Shown here in pieces: positions 34,301 through 42,963 of a DNA stretch of 64,000 nt. Both the position numbers and the translations under genes were made by a program. The notes under the pieces are model-generated. The model was not told the DNA's origin. It searched no databases and worked only from the letters and a program-made list of their open reading frames with translations. Source of the stretch: Actinoplanes sp. N902-109 (GTDB taxonomy: Bacteria; Actinomycetota; Actinomycetes; Mycobacteriales; Micromonosporaceae); assembly GCF_000389965.1 (NCBI RefSeq), contig NC_021191.1:6077501-6141500 (forward strand). The letters are read 5' to 3'. Numbering within the stretch: position 1 is the stretch's first letter; the number at the start of each line of letters is the position of its first letter.

Positions 34301-36813
34301 TAGTCACCGTCGGCGCGGCGGTAGTGGATGACGGCAGTGCTGTCGTCCTGCGGCGCGCCGGGGCGGGTGGTGCCGATCGCGCTGTCACCCTGTTTCAGCC
34401 AGATCTCGGGGCTGGTCGCGGGGTTGAGGAAGCGGTCGGCGGCGACGTCCTTGGTGCCGTCCTTGTTCACCACGATAAAACCGACATCGGTGGCGCCGGG
34501 TTTGAGTTTGACCCAGGCGAAGCGGCCGTACGCATCCACGCCGGCGAACGGGTGGCCCTGCGGGAACGTCGTGGTCCCGGCGGGGTCGATGTCACCGAAG
34601 GCGTAGAGGCCCCAGTCGTCGTAGTCGCCGGCCGGGCGTTGATAGTGGACGATGGCGTAGTCCGTGCCCGCCACGGGCGGTGGGTTCCCCGCTCTAACAG
34701 TAGTCGTGGCGCTGGCGGTGCGGCCTTTGATGTCGCGCACAGTGGCACGGTAGGTGACCTCGGTGCCGCCCGCCAGCCCGGTCAGGTCGTGGTACACGGT
34801 CCCGCCCGTGCCCAGCGTCCGCCAGCCACCGCCGGCCACCCTGGCCTGCCAGGTCACGGTCGCCAGCGGGTCGCCGGTGGTCCGGGCCGTCAGTTCGGTA
34901 CGGGTGGCCACGAGCGCCCCGGCGGCCGGTGACGTGATGGCGACAGCCGGCGCGGCGGCGGGCTGGGCGACGCGCGAACCGGCGCGATAGACGACGGCCG
35001 ACAGCGGCGGCACGGTGACGGTGAGTTTGCCGTCGGCGCCGGTGGTGGCCGCGCCCGCCCCGCCGTAGATGCCCTGCCACGCCGAGCCGGGCGTCCACGT
35101 GTCCACGGTGACGGTCTGCGCTGTGGTGGCGTTGTTCACGGCGACCAGGTACTCGCGGCGTTCGGTGCGGTCGATGCGTGAGGCGGCGAACACGCCCGGA
35201 CCGTCGGCGGCGTAGCGGGTGACCTGCCGGCCGTCGCGCAGCGCGGGGTGGGCCTTGCGCAGGGCGCCGAGCGTCGCAATGGTCCGGTAGAGGGGGTGGC
35301 TGGTGTCGTAGTTCGGCACCGCGTGCGTACGGTCGGTGCCGATCAGGTCGTCGTCGAGGTAGTCAGCGGTGCGGCTGGCGAACATGTCCTGCCGCGCGTC
35401 CTTGTCGCCGCCGGGACCGGTGAAGCCCTGCTCGTCGCCGGAATAGACGACCGGCTGCCCGCGGGTGAGGAACATCAGCTCGTGGGCGAGTTCGTCGCGT
35501 CGCAGGTACGAGCCGGGGTCGGTGCCGCCGGTGGTGAGGAAGGAGCCGATGCGGCCCATGTCGTGGTTGCCGAGGAAGGTGGGCAGCCGGTCCGCGCTGG
35601 TGGTGGCGGTGCTGTAGAGGCCGTCCCTGGCGTACACGTCGGCCAGCGCGCGGGCCGAGCCGGTGCCGGTGGTGGTGTAGGCCTGGGCCGCCGCCTGGAA
35701 CGAGAAGTCGAGGGTGGCGGGCAGCCCGCCGCGGCGCACGTAGGTGGATTCGACCTCCTGGTCGGCGCTGTAGACCTCGCCGAACATGAAGAAGCCCGGC
35801 TTGCCGGCCCGGCGTGCGGCCGCGGCGATGCCCTGCGAGAACTGCGGCCAGAAGTCGAGATCGGTGTGCTTGACGGTGTCGAGCCGGTAGCCGTCGATAC
35901 CGGTCCTGCCGATCCAGTCGGCGTAGATCTTCGTCATGCCGCGGACGACGTCGGGGCGCTCGGTCCACAGGTCGTCCAGGCCGTAGAAGTCGCCGTACTC
36001 GCTGTTCTCACCGGTGAACGTGGAGTCGCCGCGGTTGTGGTACATCAGCGGGTCGTTGAGCCAGGCCGGTTTCTTGACGTCCCGGTCGGCCGGGTCGAGG
36101 ACCGGCGGGTACGGGAAGGAGCTGGTGTTCACCCGTGGGAAGGCGCGCGTCCCGTCGGCGTAGTTGCGGTCCTCGAACGGACGGCCCTGGGCGTCCCGGT
36201 ACGGCGTGGACGCCTTGTCGACGTACGCGGAACCGCTTTTGATCACGTCAGCGGTGTGGTTGACGATGATGTCGAGGTAGATCCGCATGCCGCGCCGGTG
36301 TGCGAGCTGGACCAGGCGTCGCAGGTCGGCGGTCGTGCCGAAGTGCGGGTCGACCTGGGTGAAGTCGGTGATCCAGTAGCCGTGGTAACCGGCTGAGATG
36401 TCGGTGCCGCTGCCCTGCACCGGCTTGTTCTTGAACACCGGGGCGAGCCAGATCGCGGTGGTGCCGAGGCCCTGGATGTAGTCGAGCTTGTCGATGACGC
36501 CCTTGAGGTCGCCGCCGTGGTAGAAGCCCTTGTCCGTGGGGTCGTAGCCGGTGGCCAGCCGGTCGCCGGTGAGCCCGCCGGTGTTGTTGGCGGTGCTGCC
36601 GTCGGCGAAGCGGTCCGGCAGGACGAAGTAGAACTGCTCGTTGGCCGGCGCCGGGGTGGTGTCCGGCGCGGTGGCGACGAAAGCGGCCGGGGCGGCCGAA
36701 GCAGGCGTGGAAGGAACGGCCGGCGCACCGAGCACCAGGAGAACGGCGAGTAACAGCTTGCTCACGCGCGAGGTCTGCACATCGACGGAGGTTACGGTCC
36801 GGGCAATGTCCAT
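31387..36813 (-). CDS. pulA: Secreted bifunctional alpha-amylase / pullulanase (amylopullulanase)
   Basis: 1808 residues, two GH13 enzymes in one chain. After a signal peptide (LLLAVLLVLGAPAV) the first catalytic unit has GYRLDTVKH (nucleophile Asp), FGEVY (acid Glu) and LGNHDMGR. A fibronectin-like domain, two PUD-type domains (AIVHYQRPAGDYDDWGLY, AVIHYRRADGDYSGWGLH) and a CBM48 sandwich follow. The second catalytic unit is a type I pullulanase with YNWGYDP, DGFRFDLMGHH, YGEGWDF and DAHDNE. It would cleave alpha-1,4 and alpha-1,6 bonds of starch or glycogen outside the cell. Start choice is uncertain: the ATG at 36813 overlaps a TTGCA repeat, so the GTG at 36765 is possible. CBM48 carries an EPSRA-type repeat. 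Confidence 0.9.
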   Translation of the reverse strand: MDIARTVTSVDVQTSRVSKLLLAVLLVLGAPAVPSTPASAAPAAFVATAPDTTPAPANEQFYFVLPDRFADGSTANNTGGLTGDRLATGYDPTDKGFYHGGDLKGVIDKLDYIQGLGTTAIWLAPVFKNKPVQGSGTDISAGYHGYWITDFTQVDPHFGTTADLRRLVQLAHRRGMRIYLDIIVNHTADVIKSGSAYVDKASTPYRDAQGRPFEDRNYADGTRAFPRVNTSSFPYPPVLDPADRDVKKPAWLNDPLMYHNRGDSTFTGENSEYGDFYGLDDLWTERPDVVRGMTKIYADWIGRTGIDGYRLDTVKHTDLDFWPQFSQGIAAAARRAGKPGFFMFGEVYSADQEVESTYVRRGGLPATLDFSFQAAAQAYTTTGTGSARALADVYARDGLYSTATTSADRLPTFLGNHDMGRIGSFLTTGGTDPGSYLRRDELAHELMFLTRGQPVVYSGDEQGFTGPGGDKDARQDMFASRTADYLDDDLIGTDRTHAVPNYDTSHPLYRTIATLGALRKAHPALRDGRQVTRYAADGPGVFAASRIDRTERREYLVAVNNATTAQTVTVDTWTPGSAWQGIYGGAGAATTGADGKLTVTVPPLSAVVYRAGSRVAQPAAAPAVAITSPAAGALVATRTELTARTTGDPLATVTWQARVAGGGWRTLGTGGTVYHDLTGLAGGTEVTYRATVRDIKGRTASATTTVRAGNPPPVAGTDYAIVHYQRPAGDYDDWGLYAFGDIDPAGTTTFPQGHPFAGVDAYGRFAWVKLKPGATDVGFIVVNKDGTKDVAADRFLNPATSPEIWLKQGDSAIGTTRPGAPQDDSTAVIHYRRADGDYSGWGLHVWDGAATPTDWSAPLQPAATDAFGVTFRVPLATGATALNYIVHRGDTKDLPDDQRLDLTTAGHEIWVLAGVPDRLVPPVVRATGGGTVDLTTSSAVWLDRSTIAWRTGTGSSLEPVGAGTDGRVYDLIWAPDGGLDPAAPQHSIRLDAQRNGLTEAQRQKFPHLWQYNAFKLPRRDVREILKGQIAVTERDAEGTLLSATGVQTAGVLDDVYAAATGATLGPTFRDGHPTLAVWAPTAHSVSLQLSGPPGAAEPSRAEPSRAEPTRIEPSGVERDVTMHRDDRTGVWSVSGPPSWKGMFYRYKVTAWQPAVHKMVTASVTDPYSLALSTDSEFSQIADLSDPALTPAGWAGLRKPAARDVQITELSVRDFSADGTYAAFTDAATPGMKHLAALAKAGTTYAHLLPVFDFASTPERRADQQQPACDLTALPPDSDQQQKCVAAVAGRDGYNWGYDPLHYTTPEGGYATDPQGAGRTREFRQMVQGLNRAGLRVVLDVVYNHTAAAGTDPHSVLDQIVPGYYQRLLDDGTVANSTCCANTAPENAMMGKLVVDSVVTWARAYKVDGFRFDLMGHHPKANILAVRAALDRLTPARDGVDGKSIILYGEGWDFGEVAGNARFEQATQANMAGTGVGTFNDRLRDAVRGGGPFDDNPRVQGFGSGLYTDPNGDPVNGTPAEQKARLLHYQDLIKVGLTGNLAGYRFIAGDGREHTGAQIDYNGAPAGYTAAPREAVTYVDAHDNEILYDALAYKLPSSTSPIDRAKQQVVALAATALGQGTGFVTLGSERLRSKSLDRNSFNSGDWFNRISWDCTQGNGFGRGLPPAADNESKWPYAKPLLADPRLVPGCDAVDLADAGYQQLLRIRASSPVFSLRTAAEVQKRLSFPLSGAAETPGVITMQLDGRGLDPRWKSVTVVLNATPAAATQTVPALRGASVSRHPLSTAGSFSAASGTFTVPGRTVGVFVQS
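33477..33537. repeat. In-frame 15-bp tandem repeat inside amylopullulanase
   Basis: About four copies of a GGCTCGGCCCTGGAC-like unit encode EPSRA-EPSRA-EPTRI-EPSGV within the CBM48 region. This keeps the frame and probably lengthens a surface loop. Confidence 0.85.
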
Positions 36814-36827
36814 GCAAGACTTTGCAA
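36813..36827. promoter_or_regulatory. TTGCA-type operator upstream of the amylopullulanase gene
   Basis: On the minus strand TTGCAAAGTCTTGCA holds two TTGCA motifs ten bases apart; a further TGCAA lies at 36844-36848. Direct or inverted TTGCA repeats are the known target of MalR-type LacI repressors in Streptomyces amylase and malE promoters. The assignment here rests on motif similarity. Confidence 0.5.
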
Positions 36828-36848
36828 CGGCTGACTTGTCATTGCAGA

Positions 36849-36892
36849 GCCACATGCTCGTCGTTGCGGGGCCACATGCTCGTCGCTGCGGG
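36849..36892. repeat. 22-bp direct repeat, two copies
   Basis: GCCACATGCTCGTCGTTGCG-GG and the same with one base change (GTTG to GCTG) at 36849-36870 and 36871-36892, between the divergent amylopullulanase and flavin disulfide reductase genes. Confidence 0.9.
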
Positions 36893-36946
36893 GCCGCCCG
36901 CCGGAAACGCCGTCGTCACGACCGCGGCGGGTGGCAGGATTCAGGC

Positions 36947-38389
36947 ATGACTGAACAGGGCACAGCCCAACGGGGCACAGCGGAATACGACGTCATCGTG
37001 CTCGGGGCGGGGCCGGTCGGTGAGAACGTGGCCGACCGGGCGGTCCAGGGCGGGCTGACCGCGGTGCTGATCGAGCACGAACTGGTCGGCGGCGAGTGCT
37101 CGTACTGGGCGTGCATGCCGTCCAAGGCTCTGCTGCGCCCGGCGCAGGCGCTACGGGCCGCGCAGCGGGTCCCGGGTGCCGCCCAGGCGGTGACCGGCAC
37201 GCTGGACGTCGCCGCGGTGCTGAGCCGCCGCGACCGGTTCACCAGCAACTGGAACGACGACGGTCAGGTGCAGTGGGTCGAGGGCGCCGGGATCGGGCTG
37301 CTCCGCGGGCACGGCCGGCTGTCCGGCACCAAGCAGGTCACCGTCACCGCCAAGGACGGCTCGGAGACCGTGGTGACCGCCCGGCACGCCGTGGTGGTGG
37401 CGACCGGTTCGGACGCGGCGATCCCGGACATCCCGGGGCTGCGCGACGCCGACCCGTGGACCAGCCGCGAGGCCACCAGCGCCAAGGACGTCCCGGCCGG
37501 CCTGGCGGTGCTGGGCGGCGGCGTGGTGGGGGTGGAGATGGCCACCGCGTACGCGAGCTTCGGCAGCGAGGTGACGCTGATCGCCCGCAGCGGCCTGCTG
37601 ACCGGGGCCGAGCCGTTCGCCGGCGAGAAGGTCGCCGAGGCGCTGCGTGAGCAGGGCGTCACCGTGCTGCTCAACACCTCGGCCAGCAAGGTGACCCGGG
37701 ACGGCGAGGAGGTGACCCTCGAGCTCACCGACGGCCGCACCGTCACCGCCGCCGAGGTGCTGGTGGCCACCGGGCGCACCCCGCGGTCGGGCGACATCGG
37801 CCTGGAGACCGTCGGCCTGACCCCCGGCGAGTGGCTCACGGTCGACGACACGATGCTGGTCGAGGGGTTCGACTGGCTCTACGCCGCCGGTGACATCAAC
37901 CACCGGGCGCTGCTCACCCACCAGGGCAAGTACCAGGCGCGCGCCGTCGGGGACGTGATCGCCGCCCGGGCCGCCGGCAAGCCGGTGTCCGACCGGCCGT
38001 GGGGCACCCACGTGGCGACCGCCGACCACCGGGCCGTCCCCCAGGTCGTGTTCAGCGACCCGGAGGTGGCCTCGGTGGGGCTGACCGCGGACGCCGCCGC
38101 GAAGGCCGGGTACGACATCCGGGTCGTCGACTACGAGATCGGCAACGTGGCCGGGGCGGGTGTGTACCAGGACGGCTATTCCGGCACCGCCCGGATGGTG
38201 GTCGACGAGCAGCGCAAGGTGATCCTCGGCGTCACGTTCGTCGGCCCGGACGTCGACTCGCTGCTGCAGGCGGCCACCATCGCGGTGGTCGGCGAGGTGC
38301 CGCTGGACCGGTTGTGGCACGCCGTGCCCGCGTACCCGACGGTCAGCGAGATCTGGCTGCGGCTGCTGGAGTCGTACGGACGGCCCTAG
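36947..38389 (+). CDS. FAD-dependent pyridine nucleotide-disulfide oxidoreductase (Lpd/Mer family)
   Basis: 480 residues. An FAD motif VIVLGAGPVGENVA, the redox disulfide in GGECSYWACMPSKA (Cys-X4-Cys), an NAD(P) motif LGGGVVGVEMA, the second FAD contact YAAGDIN and the C-terminal dimerisation domain. The end lacks the active-site HAHPT of lipoamide dehydrogenase (HAVPAYPTVSE instead), as in mercuric reductase-like and soluble transhydrogenase-like members. Substrate unknown. The ATG at 36947 is placed just before the first Rossmann strand; the preceding frame is not coding-like. Confidence 0.85.
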   Translation: MTEQGTAQRGTAEYDVIVLGAGPVGENVADRAVQGGLTAVLIEHELVGGECSYWACMPSKALLRPAQALRAAQRVPGAAQAVTGTLDVAAVLSRRDRFTSNWNDDGQVQWVEGAGIGLLRGHGRLSGTKQVTVTAKDGSETVVTARHAVVVATGSDAAIPDIPGLRDADPWTSREATSAKDVPAGLAVLGGGVVGVEMATAYASFGSEVTLIARSGLLTGAEPFAGEKVAEALREQGVTVLLNTSASKVTRDGEEVTLELTDGRTVTAAEVLVATGRTPRSGDIGLETVGLTPGEWLTVDDTMLVEGFDWLYAAGDINHRALLTHQGKYQARAVGDVIAARAAGKPVSDRPWGTHVATADHRAVPQVVFSDPEVASVGLTADAAAKAGYDIRVVDYEIGNVAGAGVYQDGYSGTARMVVDEQRKVILGVTFVGPDVDSLLQAATIAVVGEVPLDRLWHAVPAYPTVSEIWLRLLESYGRP

Positions 38390-38465
38390 ATCCGGGGTCT
38401 GCGGTTCGGGGTCGTGCGGGCTTCGGGTCGTACGGCTTCGGGGGTGAGCTGCCGGGCAGGAGCCG

Positions 38466-39299
38466 TCAGGCGCCCTGCTCGGCCTCGACCTGCTGGTTCC
38501 ACTCGCGCTTGCCGGCCTGCCAGCCGTCCTCGTTCATGCCGCGGCGCCAGTAGCCCGAGATGGACAGCTGGGCCATCGGGATCTGTTTCTCCACGCGCAG
38601 CAGCCGGCGCAGCTCCTTGACGAAGGTCGCCTCGCCGTGCACGAAGGCCTGCACCTCGCCCTCGGGCCAGGCCAACCCGCGCACGGCGGCGACCAGCTGC
38701 TCACCCACCGGGAGCCCGCCGCGGTGCAGCCAGGTCAGCTCCAGGTCGGCGGCGGTCTCCAGCTTCTGCTGCTCCGCCGGGTCGGAGATCTCGACGAAGG
38801 CGTACGCCTTGGCGCCGGCCGGCATGCCCTCCAGCGCCGCCGCGATGGCCGGCAGGGCGCTCTCGTCACCGGCCAGCAGATGCCAGCCGGCCGCCGGGTC
38901 CGGGGTGTAGCCGCCGCCCGGGCCCTGGAACCGCACCGGGTCGCCGATCCGGGCGTTCGCCGCCCACGGCCCGGCGATGCCCTCGTCGCCGTGCACCACG
39001 AAGTCGAGCCACAGCTCGGGCACCTCGGGCAGCCACTTGCGCACGGTGTAGGTGCGCACGACCGGCCACTGCTCACGCGGCAGTGACTCGCGGATGGCAC
39101 CCATGTCGAACGGCTCGGGGTAGACAACGCCGGGCTGCGGGAACAGCACCTTGACATAGTGGTCGGTGAACTCGCCCGCCTGCACCGCGGCCAGCCCGTC
39201 ACCGCCCACGACGATGCGGACCATGTGCGGGCTGAGCTGCTCGACGCGGGTCACGACGCCGGTCTTGGCCGCGCGCACCGGCCTGTTCGGGTTCGCCAT
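38466..39299 (-). CDS. Siderophore-interacting protein (ferric-siderophore reductase, SIP/ViuB family)
   Basis: 277 residues: an FAD-binding barrel (VVRTYTVRKWLP, the RxYT flavin motif; DFVVHGDEGIAGPWA) and a NAD(P)H-binding C-terminal domain (LLAGDESALPAI). SIP enzymes reduce ferric siderophores in the cytosol to release iron. An IdeR-type iron box directly before the ATG supports iron repression. No siderophore biosynthesis or uptake genes are adjacent. Confidence 0.9.
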   Translation of the reverse strand: MANPNRPVRAAKTGVVTRVEQLSPHMVRIVVGGDGLAAVQAGEFTDHYVKVLFPQPGVVYPEPFDMGAIRESLPREQWPVVRTYTVRKWLPEVPELWLDFVVHGDEGIAGPWAANARIGDPVRFQGPGGGYTPDPAAGWHLLAGDESALPAIAAALEGMPAGAKAYAFVEISDPAEQQKLETAADLELTWLHRGGLPVGEQLVAAVRGLAWPEGEVQAFVHGEATFVKELRRLLRVEKQIPMAQLSISGYWRRGMNEDGWQAGKREWNQQVEAEQGA

Positions 39300-39317
39300 G
39301 CGGTAAGGCTACCCTTA
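39299..39317 (-). promoter_or_regulatory. IdeR/DmdR iron box at the siderophore-interacting protein gene
   Basis: TAAGGGTAGCCTTACCGCA on the minus strand matches the 19-bp consensus TWAGGTWAGSCTWACCTWA at 16 of 19 positions and ends at the first base of the start codon. A 10-bp direct repeat (TTATCTGACC twice) adjoins it. Confidence 0.75.
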
Positions 39318-39414
39318 TCTGACCTTATCTGACCGGGGGGAGCCGGGCGCCACCGGTGAGTCGTCGTCCTCACCGTGGTGGTTATCGCGTGGGTGGGCGG
39401 GGTGCGGGTGAGCT

Positions 39415-39648
39415 ACCATGTGGGCCGCGAGGCGCTGACGGGGACGAGTAACGACGGACGCAGCCACGAGCGAGCCGGGGACGGTGTGAGCCCGGCGGTG
39501 TGCACGGCGCGAAGATCACCCCCCGAGCCGAGCGAACCGTGAAATGAGGGGGCCGCGGGTACGTACCGGGGTCAAGGAGGGTGGTACCGCGGGATGCCCC
39601 GGCATCTCGTCCCTCCGTTGGTGAGCACACCCGACGGAGGAAGGACCG
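39415..39648 (+). promoter_or_regulatory. ileS T-box riboswitch, translational type
   Basis: The leader contains the canonical T-box AGGGTGGTACCGCGG (39578-39592), which pairs with the tRNA 3' end. Upstream is a short stem I region with GACGAGTAA and a likely isoleucine specifier ATC at 39515-39517. After the T-box, CCTCCGT (39612-39618) can pair with ACGGAGG (39634-39640), the Shine-Dalgarno of ileS. Uncharged tRNA-Ile would free it. There is no terminator-like poly-T, so control is at translation, as known for actinobacterial ileS leaders. Exact 5' end and stem I pairing are estimates. Confidence 0.88.
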
Positions 39649-42600
39649 ATGTACAAACCCGTTCCCGCGCAGGTCGACCTGGGCGCCATGGACCACGAGG
39701 TGCTGCACTTCTGGCACGCCAACAGCGTGTTCAACCGCAGCCTGGAGCAGACCCGGGGCCGCCCCGACTGGATCTTCTACGAGGGCCCGCCGACCGCCAA
39801 CGGCATGCCCGGCACGCACCACATCGAGAGCCGGGTGTTCAAGGACGTCTTCCCGCGCTACAAGACGATGAAGGGCTTCCACGTCGCCCGCAAGGCCGGT
39901 TGGGACTGCCACGGCCTGCCGGTCGAGCTGGCCGTGGAGAAGGAACTCGGCTTCACCGGCAAGCAGGACATCGAGGCGTACGGCATCGCGGCGTTCAACG
40001 CCAAGTGCCGCGAGTCGGTCACCCGGCACACCGACGCGTTCGCCGCGCTGACCGAGCGCATGGGCTACTGGGTCGACATGGACGACGCCTACCGCACCAT
40101 GGACCCGGAGTACATCGAGTCGGTGTGGTGGTCGCTGAAGGTCATCTTCGACAAGGGGCTGCTGGTCGAGGACTTCCGGGTGGCGCCGTGGTGCCCGCGC
40201 GACCAGACGGCGCTGAGCGACCACGAGCTGGCCCAGGGCTACGAGACCGACGTCGACCCCTCGGTGTACGTGCGGTTCCCGCTGACCAGCGGCCCGCTGT
40301 CCGGGCAGGCGAGCCTGCTGGTGTGGACGACCACGCCGTGGACGCTGGTGTCCAACACGGCCGTGGCGGTGCACCCCGAGTTCACCTACGTCGTCGCCAC
40401 CGACGGCACGGAGCGGCTGGTCGTCGCGGACGAGCTGGTCGAGCAGGCGCTGGGCGAGGGCTGGACCCGCACCGGTGAGACGTACACCGGCAAGGAGATG
40501 GAACGCTGGACCTACCAGCGCCCGTTCGAGCTGGTCGACGTGCCGGACGCGCACTTCGTGGTGCTGGCCACCTACATCACCGCCGACAGCGGCACCGGGC
40601 TGGTGCACCAGTCCCCCGCGTTCGGCGCCGACGACCTCGCGACCTGCCGCGCGTACGGGCTGCCCATGGTCAACCCGGTCCGCCCGGACGGCACGTTCGA
40701 GCCCGGGCTCGCGCTGGTCGGTGGCAAGTTCTTCAAGGCCGCGGACGCCCCCCTGGTGTACGACCTGCAGGAGCGCGGCCTGCTGTTCAGGGAGCAGGCG
40801 TACGAGCACAGCTACCCGCACTGCTGGCGCTGCCACACGCCGCTGATCTACTACGCGCAGCCGTCCTGGTACGTGCGCACCACCGCGGTACGCGACCAGC
40901 TGATCCGGGAGAACGAGAAGACCACCTGGCAGCCGGCGACCATCAAGCACGGCCGGTACGGCGACTGGCTGAACAACAACGTCGACTGGGCGCTGTCGCG
41001 CTCGCGCTACTGGGGCACCCCGCTGCCCATCTGGCGCTGCCCCGACGGACACCTGACCTGCGTCGGCTCGCTGGCCGAGCTGTCCGACCGGAGCGGGCGG
41101 GACCTGTCCGGCCTGGACCCGCACCGGCCGTTCATCGACGAGGTGACGTTCGACTGCCCCGGGTGCGGCGCGACGGCGACCCGGGTGCCCGACGTCATCG
41201 ACGCCTGGTACGACTCCGGGTCGATGCCGTTCGCCCAGTTCGGCTACCCGTACCGCAACAAGGAGCTGTTTGAGCGCAGCTACCCGGCGCAGTTCATCTC
41301 CGAGGCGATCGACCAGACCCGCGGCTGGTTCTACACGCTGATGGCGGTGGGCACGCTGGTGTTCGACCGGTCGGCGTACGAGAACGTGGTCTGCCTCGGG
41401 CACATCATGGCCGAGGACGGCCGCAAGATGTCCAAGCACCTGGGCAACATCCTCGAACCGCTGCCGCTGCTGGAACGGCACGGCGCCGACGCGGTGCGCT
41501 GGTTCATGGCGGCGTCCGGCTCACCCTGGGCCCAGCGCCGCGTCGGGCACAACACGCTGCAGGAAGTGGTCCGCAAGACCCTGCTGACGTACTGGAACAC
41601 CGTGGCGTTCCAGGCGCTGTACGGGCGCACCGCGGGCTGGTCGCCGTCGGCGGCCGACCCGGCGCCGGCCGACCGCCCGGTGCTGGACCGCTGGGTCCTC
41701 TCGGAGCTGAACACGCTGGTGCGCCAGGTCGACGCGGCGCTGGCGGCGTTCGACACCCAGGAGGCCGGCAAGCTGCTCGCCGCGTTCGTCGACGACCTGT
41801 CCAACTGGTACGTGCGGCGCAGCCGGCGGCGGTTCTGGCGCGGTGACAAGGCGGCACTGGCCACCCTGCACGAGGCGCTGCGCACGGTGACGCTGCTGAT
41901 GGCCCCGATCACCCCGTTCATCACCGAGCGGGTGTGGCAGGACCTGGTGGCCCCGGTGGACGGCACCGCGGCGCAGTCGGTGCACCTGGCGGCGTTCCCG
42001 GAGGCCGACGACACGCTGATCGACCCGCGGCTGGGCGAGCAGATGGCGCTGGTCCGGCGGCTGGTGGAGCTGGGCCGCACGGCCCGCGCCGAGTCCGGCG
42101 TCAAGACCCGCCAGCCGCTGTCCCGGGCGCTGGCCTCGGCGCAGGGCTTCGACCAGCTCGACCCGGCGCTGCTGGAGGAGATCGCGGCCGAGCTCAACGT
42201 CGGCGTGGTGCTGGGCGTGGCGGCGGCCGGCGGCTCGCTGGTCGACACCACGGCCAAGGCCAACTTCCGCCCGCTGGGCAAGCGCTTCGGCAAGGGCGTG
42301 CAGGACGTGGCCAAGGCCATCGCCGCGGCCGACGCCGCGGCACTCAAGGAGGCCCTGGCCGCGGGCACGGCCACGGTGGAGGTCAACGGCGAGCCGGTGC
42401 CGCTGGCCCCGGACGAGGTCATCATCACCGAGACCCCGCGCGAGGGCTGGGCGGTCGCCGCCGAACAGGGCGCCACCCTGGCCCTGGACCTGCACCTGAC
42501 CCCGGAGCTCAAGCGGGCCGGCCTGGCCCGCGACGCCATCCGGCTGATCCAGGAGGCCCGCAAGTCCAGCGGCCTGGAGGTCTCCGACCGGATCGTGCTG

Positions 42601-42765
42601 CGCTACACGGCCACCGCCGAGGAAACCGGCGCGGCCCTCTGGGAACACCGCGACCTGGTCGCCGACGAGGTCCTGGCCACCGACTACGCCGAGGGCGAGC
42701 CGGACTGGGGCACCCCGTTCACCGAGGAGCCGATGGGCCTGACCTTCTGGCTCAAGAAGGCCTGA
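39649..42765 (+). CDS. ileS: Isoleucyl-tRNA synthetase
   Basis: 1038-residue class I synthetase of the long, eukaryote-like type (type 2, also found in mycobacteria and Streptomyces). Shows PPTANGMPGTHH (HIGH equivalent), the editing domain between, zinc-binding Cys pairs (CWRCHT, CPGCG), WFYTLMAVG, DGRKMSKHLGN (KMSKS) and a long anticodon-binding C-terminus. It charges tRNA-Ile in the cytosol. Type 2 enzymes are generally mupirocin-tolerant (family knowledge). Expression is set by the T-box leader. Confidence 0.96.
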   Translation: MYKPVPAQVDLGAMDHEVLHFWHANSVFNRSLEQTRGRPDWIFYEGPPTANGMPGTHHIESRVFKDVFPRYKTMKGFHVARKAGWDCHGLPVELAVEKELGFTGKQDIEAYGIAAFNAKCRESVTRHTDAFAALTERMGYWVDMDDAYRTMDPEYIESVWWSLKVIFDKGLLVEDFRVAPWCPRDQTALSDHELAQGYETDVDPSVYVRFPLTSGPLSGQASLLVWTTTPWTLVSNTAVAVHPEFTYVVATDGTERLVVADELVEQALGEGWTRTGETYTGKEMERWTYQRPFELVDVPDAHFVVLATYITADSGTGLVHQSPAFGADDLATCRAYGLPMVNPVRPDGTFEPGLALVGGKFFKAADAPLVYDLQERGLLFREQAYEHSYPHCWRCHTPLIYYAQPSWYVRTTAVRDQLIRENEKTTWQPATIKHGRYGDWLNNNVDWALSRSRYWGTPLPIWRCPDGHLTCVGSLAELSDRSGRDLSGLDPHRPFIDEVTFDCPGCGATATRVPDVIDAWYDSGSMPFAQFGYPYRNKELFERSYPAQFISEAIDQTRGWFYTLMAVGTLVFDRSAYENVVCLGHIMAEDGRKMSKHLGNILEPLPLLERHGADAVRWFMAASGSPWAQRRVGHNTLQEVVRKTLLTYWNTVAFQALYGRTAGWSPSAADPAPADRPVLDRWVLSELNTLVRQVDAALAAFDTQEAGKLLAAFVDDLSNWYVRRSRRRFWRGDKAALATLHEALRTVTLLMAPITPFITERVWQDLVAPVDGTAAQSVHLAAFPEADDTLIDPRLGEQMALVRRLVELGRTARAESGVKTRQPLSRALASAQGFDQLDPALLEEIAAELNVGVVLGVAAAGGSLVDTTAKANFRPLGKRFGKGVQDVAKAIAAADAAALKEALAAGTATVEVNGEPVPLAPDEVIITETPREGWAVAAEQGATLALDLHLTPELKRAGLARDAIRLIQEARKSSGLEVSDRIVLRYTATAEETGAALWEHRDLVADEVLATDYAEGEPDWGTPFTEEPMGLTFWLKKA

Positions 42766-42772
42766 CGAACGC

Positions 42773-42810
42773 CCGTGCGCCGCGGCTCCTGGTGGGGTCG
42801 CGGCGCGCGG
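42773..42810 (+). terminator. Terminator hairpin after ileS
   Basis: GCGCCGCG (42777-42784) pairs with CGCGGCGC (42799-42806), extended by four more pairs including one G-T, seven bases past the ileS stop. Confidence 0.65.
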
Positions 42811-42963
42811 CTGTCCGGCAGTTCGGCAGTTCGGCCCTGCTCGCGGTGCAGTTGCGCGGAGACTCCGCTCCCGGCTGACCGGACCTGGGAAGCAGTGAAG
42901 GCGCCCCCGCGCGGGGATAGCATGCACAGTCGTGACGGGGATCGATGATCTTGTGGCGCTGCG

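Noticed and set aside
31474..34932. 1152-codon open frame opposite the amylopullulanase
   Set aside because: Shadow of the minus-strand gene; no recognisable domain or ribosome binding site.
36947..38389. Lipoamide dehydrogenase (lpd) as a firm name
   Set aside because: The C-terminal HxxxxE active-site motif is changed (HAVPAYPTVSE), so only the family is called.
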